The translations under genes were made by a program, and so were the position numbers. This document shows positions 9,188 through 19,500 of a stretch of DNA of 64,000 nt, piece after piece. Location: contig NZ_JAEUGD010000067.1 in NCBI RefSeq assembly GCF_016775155.1, positions 89,960 through 153,959 on the forward strand. Direction: 5' to 3'. This DNA is from Fulvivirga marina. Lineage in GTDB: Bacteria > Bacteroidota > Bacteroidia > Cytophagales > Cyclobacteriaceae. The notes under the pieces are model-generated. The model had not been told where the DNA came from. It was given only the letters and a program-made list of their open reading frames with translations, and searched no databases. Positions within the stretch are counted from its first letter, which is position 1. Each line of letters opens with the position of its first letter.

Positions 9188-9206
9188 TACGCAGTCTTCT
9201 TGCGTA
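9188..9206 (-). promoter_or_regulatory. Leader hairpin with a seven-base loop upstream of the 461-residue gene
   Basis: TACGCA/TGCGTA forms a perfect six-base stem around a seven-base loop. On the minus strand the loop reads AGAAGAC, about 43 bases before the ATG. Its GAAGA is complementary to UCUUC in the anticodon loop of the Glu-like tRNA encoded downstream. This could be a kissing contact, an operator, or chance. Confidence 0.35.
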
Positions 9207-9289
9207 GATATATTTTGTTTTAATTTTTTATTAAAAGACGCAGAACCCTCCACAATACTCTCCTGAGAAGTGAAGCCCTCAATAAATGT

Positions 9290-9883
9290 TCAACTCCTGA
9301 TTCGACATACTTTTTTATTAATTAAATGACTTCTTATCATTGACCAAAGTAACCCAATAAACGCTCCAATAATAACGGAACTTATCAGATCGATCATAGC
9401 AGGATCATTAAAGCTTTGATATATTGCACCCCCTAGTAAGATCAATAAAACAGCAGCCCATATTCTATTATGTATAATCTCTTTTCCATCTAAAGGTATA
9501 TAAGGCGTTACCGGATTTTTAAAGTAATAAGTAACAGTTCTTTCACCTACAATTCTTCTTCCAGTTTTATACCTTCTATCTGGTCGTGTTCTAACTTCTC
9601 TCTTACTATTCTGAAGAGTATTTATTTTTACAGTTCTAAACAGAAGGTTAAAAAGATTATTAAAAAAATAGATATTCAGAACTGGCATCAACAAGCCGAG
9701 CCAATTAAAGGATACCCCAATTAACTTTTGAAAAAAAGAATTGTTAGGGGCAACCCACCAGGGAAACTGGCTGTATTGAACTGTATCTTTTTCATGCAAA
9801 TTGGTATTGATACTTCTATGTTCCGCTTCTTTAGCTACTTTTATCGCTGTATTTTTAAGAATTGTTTTTAGCTTTTTTGCCAT
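9290..9883 (-). CDS. Small multi-pass membrane protein of unknown function
   Basis: The 197-residue protein has a basic N-terminus and a hydrophobic segment around residues 55-82 (GVSFNWLGLLMPVLNIYFF). A hydrophilic Arg/Lys-rich middle follows (about 92-120). Two more hydrophobic segments lie near 140-158 (IWAAVLLILLGGAIYQSF) and 163-183. I do not recognise a family. It lies 144 bases upstream of the 461-residue tRNA-linked gene on the same strand, so the two may be co-transcribed. No functional residue can be named. Confidence 0.65.
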   Translation of the reverse strand: MAKKLKTILKNTAIKVAKEAEHRSINTNLHEKDTVQYSQFPWWVAPNNSFFQKLIGVSFNWLGLLMPVLNIYFFNNLFNLLFRTVKINTLQNSKREVRTRPDRRYKTGRRIVGERTVTYYFKNPVTPYIPLDGKEIIHNRIWAAVLLILLGGAIYQSFNDPAMIDLISSVIIGAFIGLLWSMIRSHLINKKVCRIRS

Positions 9884-10711
9884 CTAATTTTGGATATTAT
9901 AACAGGAATAATGAGGTTAAAATTAGTGACCATTTATTTTTGACATCCATACCACGAACCTGATTAATTACAAATCACACTTAAAAATAGTTGTAGGGGT
10001 TATGGAAGTCAATACCCAATCTTGGGTATTTTCACTTATCCCTGGATAAGGTGATCAGTCTGTGAGCGCAGATACTCTTCCTAGAAAGTTGGGGCTAGTA
10101 TATATTAAAGTTTAATAGTTGGTTAAAGTTTAATACTTAAGAAAAAATCTAACATCATTGCCTGGCTCTTATCAAATGCTTCTCTTACTTCAAAACACTC
10201 ATGAGCTTTTGTGAACAGTTCAAAAATGGAGCAGATTACCTACGGTTTGATGAATATTTCCTTTAACAAATCTTTTCAATATCCACAAAACAATTTATTA
10301 ACTGACAATCAGGTACTTACAAATGAATAAGTTTTTATTCTATTCAAATTATAGCTAAATGCCGACTAAAACAGATAGAAAACGTTAACCAAAATGCTTT
10401 TCATATGTTAAAAATAACGAAGGCTGGGTATTGATTAACCATTATGTATAACCTACCTTGATAAAACTCAATTGATTGTTATAAACCACCATTAAACAAT
10501 ATCAGCAGTGAATTGATAAGAAATATGTCCAACAATCAATTGTAAAAAATTATATCACCAAACATTTGCTTTAGAATTATTATTACATTAATATCATACA
10601 ATAAATTATAATTAAATGTAATTATAAACACCTTATAATTAATTATTTAATAATAAATTATTGATAATAAACAATTAAAATACTTCAACTATCTCATAAT
10701 CTTTTAAAACC
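9884..10711. promoter_or_regulatory. AT-rich divergent intergenic region with tandem dyads and a direct repeat
   Basis: This 828-base gap lies between the leftward membrane-protein gene and the rightward giant-protein operon, and shows no coding frame. Two perfect dyads lie side by side: AATACCCAA-TC-TTGGGTATT (10011-10030) and CTTATCC-CT-GGATAAG (10035-10050), with centres 22 bases apart. A 13-base direct repeat TTAAAGTTTAATA lies at 10105-10117 and 10123-10135. From 10550 to 10700 the DNA is extremely AT-rich. It presumably holds the promoters of both flanking units. Confidence 0.5.
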
Positions 10712-11902
10712 ATGTCGCTATCAGTAGAACAACAACAAAATTTTAACACCTTCAATAAGAGGCTTGGCTTTGAATCTGAGGTGCCGTCTTCCTTCCCTTC
10801 AGAAGTTAAGAATGGAAGATTAATCCTTTCCAAAGACCCAGCAAAATCTTCGGTACCCCCGAAGTTGATAACAGTGAACAATATCGATGAACTCAAAGCT
10901 CTGATCAAAGCTCCATCCGCAGGAAGCAACGGCCAGGTAGACTATTTACCGCCACTTAACTTAACGGCAGTAAAATCAAAAAGTGACTTGTCCAAAAGCC
11001 AACGACAGCAACTTAAAAGGATGACACTTTCCTATGTAATTGGTGATTCAGACAAAGTAGGAAGCGATGACAAGGAATTTATCAATAAAACAGCATTTCC
11101 ATTAACCCTGGCGGCATTTACGGCCGACAATTATACGGTTGAAAGTGGAAAGGTACTGACCCTGACTGATGGAACAGTTAATAATTTTGGAACCTTAACT
11201 GTCGAAGCAGGCGGACAGATCGAAAGCGATGGAACAGCCTACCTCAACTGCCAAACCCTGATACAGCAAGGTCAGGTAACCCCTGGTACTTATACTATAA
11301 GGTGTGAATTACCAGCAATCGATCCTGCGCAGGCTGAAAATGGTGATCCTGGAAATACGCCCACTACCCCAGGCGAAAAAGGCAAAAATGGAGTAAAGTG
11401 TTCAAGTCATTGCAAATCCAATCCAACAAATGGATCGCAGGGTGCTGGTGGCGGAAATGGGGGTAATGGACATGATGGTTTACACGGAGCCCATGGCCCT
11501 ATACTTTATTGTACGATTAACAATGCCGAAGGAAACATCGTCATATATGCCGGAGCTCAGGAAGGCCAAAAGGGAGGAGATGGCGGAAATGGTGGAAATG
11601 GTGGCCCCGGAGGACCTCCAGGTGACAACCCCGGTCCATGCACTAATGCCCAATCCGGATCTCAAGGAAATGGCGGAGATGGCGGAGACGGCGGTAAAGG
11701 AGGAAACGGTGGCGATGGATCTCAGGTCTACTTCACCTACGGCGGCACAGGTACAGTGAGCCCAATGTTTGGTCATACAAATGGAGCCAAAGGCGGCAGT
11801 CGTGGCCAAAGGGGTACAGGGTTTGAAGATGGTAAAGATGGTGAACCAGGAGACAATGGTGATCCGGGCGCACCTCCTGTAATTAAAGCCGTAAGGAATT
11901 AA
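10712..11902 (+). CDS. Glycine-rich collagen-like repeat protein, first gene of the giant-protein operon
   Basis: The 396-residue protein has no signal peptide. Residues 1-125 are ordinary globular sequence. Residues about 128-205 look beta-helical (GTVNNFGTLTVEAGGQI). From about 210 to the end the chain is dominated by Gly with Asn, Asp, Lys and Pro, for example GGDGGNGGNGGPGGPPGDNP, ending in a collagen-like GEPGDNGDPGAPP. Such repeats form extended or polyproline-II bundles in known proteins. Four cysteines lie in the repeat part. It heads a run of seven genes with gaps of 27 bases or less. I do not recognise the N-terminal family. A structural or surface-matrix role is a guess. Confidence 0.75.
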   Translation: MSLSVEQQQNFNTFNKRLGFESEVPSSFPSEVKNGRLILSKDPAKSSVPPKLITVNNIDELKALIKAPSAGSNGQVDYLPPLNLTAVKSKSDLSKSQRQQLKRMTLSYVIGDSDKVGSDDKEFINKTAFPLTLAAFTADNYTVESGKVLTLTDGTVNNFGTLTVEAGGQIESDGTAYLNCQTLIQQGQVTPGTYTIRCELPAIDPAQAENGDPGNTPTTPGEKGKNGVKCSSHCKSNPTNGSQGAGGGNGGNGHDGLHGAHGPILYCTINNAEGNIVIYAGAQEGQKGGDGGNGGNGGPGGPPGDNPGPCTNAQSGSQGNGGDGGDGGKGGNGGDGSQVYFTYGGTGTVSPMFGHTNGAKGGSRGQRGTGFEDGKDGEPGDNGDPGAPPVIKAVRN

Positions 11903-11929
11903 ACAAAAATACAATCAACTCTCATCCCT

Positions 11930-13519
11930 ATGAAAACCGAACTAACCAATCAATTAGAGCAATCCAGTAGTATCAATGAGAAAACACTCCAGGCAGTATT
12001 GGTGCAGTTGGCAGCTTCCTCAGCCAGTACAGATTTAGATGATCCTACTTTACCCTCTACATGGAAGTTACTTACTACAAAGTCTGTTTTCGCGCTTCCC
12101 ACAGGCAACATCCAATTTGTACTAGCCTATGGAAACGTAGGGGATGAGGTAATTGCCTGTCTGTCTATAGGAGTACCCTGGTCCGATTTCATAGGAAACT
12201 ACACCTCTGGTTTTTTACCGGACAACAAACAATCGCTACCGGAAGATGTAGCAGGAAAAGCTCCTACTGACGCCACTATCCTAAGCATTTATGTTGCTGC
12301 TTACCCTTTATTGAGGTCTCCCCTATGGGAAGCCCTTTCCTTTTTAAATAACCCGGGCGTACAAGGTAAACCGCTTTACATTACAGGTATCGGCTTGGGA
12401 GGACCTTTGGCACAGATTGCAGCACTGGATCTCAGGCCCGGGAATAAAGGTCCCGACCAACAAGACCCTCCACAGTTAACTCAGCCACCGTCATATGTCT
12501 TCAGCACTGGAAACTTCGCAAGCACTGCTTTCCAGCAATACTACAACGGTAAAGTTCAGAATGCTTATAACCTGAGAGCCGGTTCTCAAGCATTGCATGT
12601 CGATCAATTTCCTGATCAACCCTCTACAGGTGCAGGGTTTGCACCACTTGGCAATGAAACCTTCTTGCCTGCATCGATCCCTAAACCATATTACACACCT
12701 TGGGAGGTGCGAGACTCCAGTTTTTACCTGAAAGCAATAAGCGGGAAATCCCCCACTTACCCTCCATCCCCTACTATCATACCAAACCCACCTCAAGGCT
12801 TTAGTCAATCCCTGGCTTTTAACCTGGGCAAATTTCTAGCTTTAACCTATATACAGGCGCAAGAACCAGGCAACCCGACGCCACAGGAAATGAAGAAAAT
12901 CATTGATTATGGAGATAGCAAGGTAATAGCGGCTATCTTCAGTACATCTAATAGTTTGACAGTAGCATTTAGGGGCAGCATCACTTATGAAGAATTTCTA
13001 ATGATGGATACCAACAGCGCCACATCCCGAACACCTTATAATGAAATCATTACTTCCGGAGCTAATGAAGTTTATTATGCCAATAGTCAGGCAATCGGCG
13101 AACAAATAAAACAGGTGGTACAGGAACTTATAGGAGACAAAAAGCTATATGTGATTGGTCATGGCTTTGGTGGTGCACTTGCCAACATAATGGCGGCTGA
13201 CTTCACCTTCAATACTAAACCAGCCATCCCCTTTGATGCCATTTATACGTTTGGTGCCAGCTATTTTGCCGGTATCAACATGGCTAATCGGTTCAACGAA
13301 AGCCTTGGCAACATCAGCTATCAGATCCTTCGCCCAGATGACCAAATTGCCACTGCATTAAAGACGCTACCTTTCTGGAATCCCGTAAATAATATTGTCG
13401 CTTTACTTGGCTCATTAGACGTTCCCGATGACACCAGTCATGCCCTTAGTGCATATCTAAGTTTACTTGACCCCAGCAGGGTCATCTCATCATCTCAACA
13501 CGCCACTTCTACCAACTAA
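11930..13519 (+). CDS. Tandem class-3-lipase-like protein lacking both nucleophile serines
   Basis: The 529-residue protein holds two lipase_3-like alpha/beta-hydrolase halves, about residues 45-240 and 290-500. The second half shows VAFRGS, then KLYVIGHGFGGALAN, then AIYTFGASYFAG, the order seen in fungal class 3 lipases (AFRGT, GHSLGGALA, YTFGAP). The nucleophile elbows read GIGLGG (L156) and GHGFGG (G412), so neither half has the catalytic serine. It is therefore probably a binding or scaffold protein rather than an esterase. There is no signal peptide. It starts 27 bases after the glycine-rich gene and ends 11 bases before the giant gene. Confidence 0.8.
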   Translation: MKTELTNQLEQSSSINEKTLQAVLVQLAASSASTDLDDPTLPSTWKLLTTKSVFALPTGNIQFVLAYGNVGDEVIACLSIGVPWSDFIGNYTSGFLPDNKQSLPEDVAGKAPTDATILSIYVAAYPLLRSPLWEALSFLNNPGVQGKPLYITGIGLGGPLAQIAALDLRPGNKGPDQQDPPQLTQPPSYVFSTGNFASTAFQQYYNGKVQNAYNLRAGSQALHVDQFPDQPSTGAGFAPLGNETFLPASIPKPYYTPWEVRDSSFYLKAISGKSPTYPPSPTIIPNPPQGFSQSLAFNLGKFLALTYIQAQEPGNPTPQEMKKIIDYGDSKVIAAIFSTSNSLTVAFRGSITYEEFLMMDTNSATSRTPYNEIITSGANEVYYANSQAIGEQIKQVVQELIGDKKLYVIGHGFGGALANIMAADFTFNTKPAIPFDAIYTFGASYFAGINMANRFNESLGNISYQILRPDDQIATALKTLPFWNPVNNIVALLGSLDVPDDTSHALSAYLSLLDPSRVISSSQHATSTN

Positions 13520-13530
13520 ACCAACGCCAC

Positions 13531-16500
13531 GTGGAAACTCTAACCATCCCTACCCTTGAAGAAGATGTAACTGTACTCCAATCTACCGACTCAAACTTTT
13601 CCGGGCTAGACCCAATACTTGGTAGTTTAGGAGTATTAGTGGGACTTCTTAAAAAAAATGAAGATGATTCTTACTCGTTGATCCCAGAATGGTTCACCAA
13701 CCCATATGTTAATACAAAAGCAGGGATCGTTAAGAATCCGGCTGAGTTTAACACCCTGTTTGAAGAACTACTTGGGAAAATCGGAGGAAATGCCTTTGGT
13801 ATACCCGTCCAGAACCCTGCTCTTTTAGGTAATTGGTTCCCTATCAAATACCAAAAAGACGGCAAAGATGTCAATACAGGTGTATACGCTGTAACTTATC
13901 AGACAGGAAGCAGTACGGTGATGGGTGTCGGTGTTTATCACGCCTGGGAATTTGGTACCCCACCAAGCTTACAATCAGCCGTCTGGGGTTTGGTACCTTT
14001 CGTAGCTATTGATGCCGAAGACACTAATAACCCTATTAAAATGACCTTTGTAACAGAAGGTTTTCCGATCGTTTTCGGTGCAGCAGTAAATGGCCCTGAC
14101 CCATCCTCTCCTATAGTTGATATCAATGGTATTCAGTTTAATGGTGTTAAAGTCAATGCCAATATTGACCTCGCAAAAGAAATAGCAAGAAAACCTCCAT
14201 TCGAGTTAGGCATAGAAATCATTGGCTTACAGTTAGCTGGTGAAGACAAGCCTTCCAATCGGTCGCTATCCGACCTGAAGGCTATAACGGTAGAAAAGAT
14301 CATGAATACCGCCTCCAGCCTTTTTGTGGGTGGACTAAGCAAAGTATTCCCTGAACTTAGCGATAACATTCAGTACTTCCCTCCTCTTTTTGGCTTAAGC
14401 TCACAGGTACCCAAGGCAGCTGGTACGCCGAATGCCAAACTGCCCATATTGGAGTGGTATGAGTTATTCAATGCAGCCAAAGACAATAACGCGGAAACGA
14501 TTTTCCTTAACTGGTTCAATGCTATTGCCGCTGACAACAACACCCTGAAGACCTGGCTTTCATGCCTTTCAGGCTTCCTTAAAAAAGAAGTGAGTATCTC
14601 GGGAAGTGGCTCACGTACTTCCCCATTCCTGATTTCTCTTTTGGATGTTAGCAACATTGGCACCTTAAGCCTCTCCATGGGAACCGAGGTGGTTGGGAAA
14701 AGCACCCGGGTGCTATATCCGGGTATGGCATTTTCAGGATCACCTATTGAATTTGGCACCTCCGGGATCGTTTTCACTATGCAGGCCGAAAGCGAACTGG
14801 CAAGGTTTCAGATCACCGGAGACTCCATTGGCCTCTCTCCTACCATCAACTTTGCCTCAAAATTCAGTCTTCAAAACAAGACAGCGTCTCAACCTCTGGC
14901 TGAATTTAATCTTGATAGTAAGGAGTATTCCATTGGCTCCCTCGAAGGAGGTATGTCACTGGGAACAGATGCGAGCATGATGCCCTGGTTTGGTCTTAAT
15001 GCAGTGACCATAGGAAGTACGCACTACGACACATTGAACCTGCTCTCACCAGGGCAATTGGCCAATGCAGGTGCTGCTGCCCTAAGCGAAGGCTTGCAAA
15101 GCCTCCTGGACTTCGGCACCGACAACAAAAACCTTTCGGAGAGTATTGGGGCGATTATCGGGCTACAGGCTCCTTCATCAGCAGGAACAAACTGGCCTGG
15201 CGATCTGGTACCGCCGTTCTCTCCCACGGGAATGGTTACCTCGATCACCAACCCGATTGGTTCCTGGGCCAGTTACTATACCAACATACTCTCCTACCAA
15301 CAACAGATCTCAGGAAAAGAGGCTTTCTATTACGTAGTAGAATCATTTGCTCAACTGTTGCAAGCCTCCACGGAATCGTTACCCATTAGCATCTCAGGAT
15401 CAGGAACTCAGCAAGACCCCTGGAAAGCAGGAATATCTATAAAAGATCAGACTTTACCGGCCTATCTCGTCTGTTATCAGGAGAATACTACAGATTACAT
15501 CAATCTGAATCTGGGGCTTGAACTTGCTCCTGAACTTACGATAAAAGGCACGGACATCGTAGCCTCTCTTTCCCTGGATGCTGCCACCATTCAGCTGCCC
15601 AAAGATGGAAACCTGAGTAACACCACAGCCAATTGGCTCTCCGGAGTAGCGGCACGCCTCACCCTGCCAAACGGTTTTGAAACACCGGCCATAGGCGGTA
15701 TGCAGGTAAAGGTTGACACCTCTCAACTATCTGCTACCTGGGACCAGACCGATGGCTGGTCGTGGTCTATGCTGGTCAAGGGGCCTACTCTGGTGGTAGA
15801 TGGTACACCCACAGCCTTGGGTACTGACCTGAATTTTGACGATCAATCTACACTTCAGGATCTGGTAAAACAAAGTGCTTCAACTTTCGGTCCCTTCCTG
15901 GTATCAGCATTAGGTACCATGCTTGTCCGTACTCAGTCTAAAGCGGGTCTCTTTGTGGCGGGTGCCATGGGACTGGTCAAAGACCTGTCCACCGCTCCGG
16001 CATTCCCGAAAAGCGGCCTTTCCTGGTCAGGGTTTGAGCTTTACCCATTCACAAGTTTCGATGATCCCTGGGCGGATTTTAACAAACAGATAAACCAACT
16101 ATTTAATACTGATGTAAAGGGTAAAAGCGTACTTGGTTTGCTGGCCTATACCATGTCAGGGACTGAAGACGCGCCGGCCATTACGGGTAGCGGCACATTC
16201 TCTGATCCCTGGATCACCCCCATTCCGTTTGGTTTTAACTTACCGGTATGGTACAACACAGATAAACAAAACCTCGGACTGGGTTTTGGCCGCCAGGACG
16301 TATTCAATTACCCCAGCACTGGCACCGCACAAATAGCATTTAACCTGGAGCAGAGGCTAAACCTGGTCGAGTATTCTACTCAGGATCAAAAAATAGAATT
16401 TATCGATGATGTTCCTTCATTGAGTTTCATCGGCACACTTTTCAAGCCTAATGCCAAACTCGTTGATCTTGGAAGTATCGGTAGCATAGATAAAATTATG

Positions 16501-19500
16501 CTGGGACTAACCCTGTCATTATACAACGGTCAGGTCAAGGTTCAGCCAGTAATAACTTTGGTCAATGCTCAACTTAGTACGGACTTTCAGTCTGACCTGG
16601 TAACACTGGAGCAATTCCTGAGTGATAGCTTTGCATCTAACCTTCAGTCTGCATTTTTAGCGTTACTCAATGGTGCGCTACAGGTAGCCACAGACGTGGA
16701 AGCGGTAACCAGCAATAGTGGATTCCAAACTACATATAGCCTGCTACAATTAATTGGGCTCACCATGGCCCGGGCCAATGACCAGGCACCGTATGGCATC
16801 AATACCAATGGCTGGAATGCGATGCTGGCTAACCCGGACACTTACTTGGAAAACCAGTTCGAATCCCTGCTTTTGGACCCCTACCACAGAAGTGAACTAT
16901 TTAACTTCTTGCAGCAAGTTACCGGCATTACTATTCCAGGCCTGCCCGAACCTGCTCTGCAATTCCTCTCCGCAATCAATATCTGCGGACCTGCAAGTCA
17001 GGGGTATCCGTTATTGCCCGGGGCCGTGCTTGAAGTATTCACCAATCCGGTACAAGGACTTACGTCCAGATTTGAGGCTTTCTTTACTGACAAAGAGGCC
17101 GTAAAAACTCTGGCGGCTCAAATAGCTTCCAATTTACCTCCAGAGGATTATGGCCCACTCACTTTCAGCACCACAGCCAATGGAGTAATTTCCTTAGGTA
17201 TCTTACCAAAAAATGTGATCAATCTGGGAGGATTTGTAAACCTGTATGGCAATGTTCAGCTGAACATCAGTGATGAAACCCTTACATTCACTGGAGATAT
17301 TTATATACCGAAAGTAGGCTTGACACTGGCATCATCACTCGGACTGCGAATGACGGATGGCACTTTACAAACTCCCGACTTTGCCGTACAGCTTATTTGG
17401 GGAGATGGACTAAAACCTGCTGCCAGCCCGCTAGACATTTATCCTTTCGAAGCCTCTGCCTTCGTAGATCAGGTGTCGGAACTGGCCCCCGCATATACCT
17501 TAAACATCCTGCTCAATGCCATATTCGAAGAAGAGCTTCTTGGAAAATATGAATTCGTACAGAAGATCTTCGAAGGCCTGGGCATAGGTAAAGATGAAGA
17601 TGGTATCTGGCGTATGCCATCCCTAATGGGTATTTTGTCAGACCCATTGGGCTGGATACTTTCAGAAGAAGTACTGGGTACTACCGACGGAAAGTTCAGT
17701 GTAGCTAAGCTGATCGCCCTGCTGGGTAATCTTCCTGAGGTTAAGTACAACAATATACAAGTCTCACCTATCCCTGGCAAGGGAATGGAATTAACCGGCC
17801 TGCCTTATGGGTTCAAAGTAGGCATGAACGGAGAAAACAACCTGGCTACCTTCGACTTTGGCGTAGACACCATCTCTATTGTCAGCAATGAGGCAGCCAT
17901 TAAAAACCTGAAATTTGGGGTAAGCCTCAATCAGGACTATCAACCCGCTTTTTCAGGTGGAATGGATGTTGAGGCTACCATATCATCACTTCAGGATGGA
18001 TTTTTCGTTCATGTGGCTTATGACAAACAGTTCCAGCTCAGCATTTCGCAAGGTACACCTGCTCAACCAACAGGTCTGGGAGTACAACTGCTGCCCTTCC
18101 AGGGGTGGGGTACGCTGGCCGGGCAAGCCCTGGCTACCGGATCTGCGGTAGTGATCAACGATGTGGTTCCGAAATTAATGAACTACCTGCTGACCAAGTA
18201 CCCGGCAGACACAACCGATGTTGGCAAGTTCCTGGCAGCCATGGATGGATTTGCCACCAAAACAGATGTAAAAGACCTCGTCACCAACATTATCAATGCC
18301 TTTTCTCAGGCACTCAGCGAGGGAAAAAGTGGAGACGAGCTCCTTCAGCAATTAGAAAGTGTCGCTTTTACCTGGGTGAAACAACGTTTCTCGACAGCAA
18401 ATGCCAACGACACGGCCACGGCTATTGTAGACCTCTTGAAACTGGCGTTACCCGAAGATTCTCTGTCTGTCATCGGAGGACAGATCCAGTACATTCCAAG
18501 CGACAATTTGCCATTCAAACTGCTTGCTGGATTAGATTCTACCAATTCGATTGGTTTATGGGCCGGCGTAGAGCTGCCGGACATGAAGCTGCTTAAAATG
18601 GAGATTGCCCCGACAGGTGTAGCCTACAATTTGGATAACAGCAATTTCGATATCTCCTTCGGGCTCGACATGGTAGTGCCTATTGAAAACCTCAATGGTC
18701 CCGGCCTGAGCATCAGCTTTAACAATGGCCAGTTCAATCTCAGCTTCGACCCATTGGCAGACCCTAACCAACTGGGCACTCCGTCTTATCTGAATGTGGA
18801 ATTACTTCCAAGCTTTTTTGGAGGCGGTGATGTGGGTGACAAAGTTTCCACATGGACACTCAATGTTATCAAGGATGTATTGCCTCGCTATGTTTCCCTG
18901 CTGGTGCTTAATCAGGACCAGGTAAAAGCATGGTTACAGGCTCCACTGATCAAATCCTCTACCATTAGCCCGGCAGTACTGCTTGAAGCTACTCAGGTAG
19001 TCGAATATAACAAGAATCAGGATGTTTATGTCCTCAACTCATTTGATGAGCTGGCGAAGCTAACACCCAAAGAGTTTTTAGGAAACTTCCTGTTTACCCT
19101 ACTCGAAAATCAATGGACTTTACTCACCTTTAGTAAAGAAGGCAAAATTATTATAGGTCCCAAAACCAATGTAGAAGGCTTCTATGGTTTACTGGTACAG
19201 GCTCCCAACCTATCGATTTCGGCTATTCCAAACCTGGTTTTTCAACTGGGAGCAAAAAACACCGATTGGATCACCAATAGTTCGGACGGAACCGCAAAAT
19301 TTGGAGGCCCGGGAATCGGGTTCTATGTTCCGATTGCAAAAACAGAAAGTGATACATACACTGTAGACTTTACCCATTTCAACCTGGTACTAAACAATGT
19401 CGGGTTTGATATAATAGGCAAAAACGGACAACCCATTGTGGATTTGAGCCGGTTTAAACTTGGAGCGGTAGATCCCCGTGCTTTATTTGACCTTCAGTTT

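Noticed and set aside
10550..10700. A very AT-rich stretch considered as a replication origin or attachment site.
   Set aside because: No iterons, integrase gene or flanking direct repeats were seen; a promoter region is the simpler reading.
11480..11914. Open frames opposite and overlapping the glycine-rich gene.
   Set aside because: They are shadows of the GGN/GGD repeats, whose other frames rarely contain stop codons.
18105..18596. A 163-residue alternative frame within the giant gene.
   Set aside because: The main frame is continuous and protein-like across this stretch; the alternative composition is Arg/Cys/Trp-rich as expected for a shadow.
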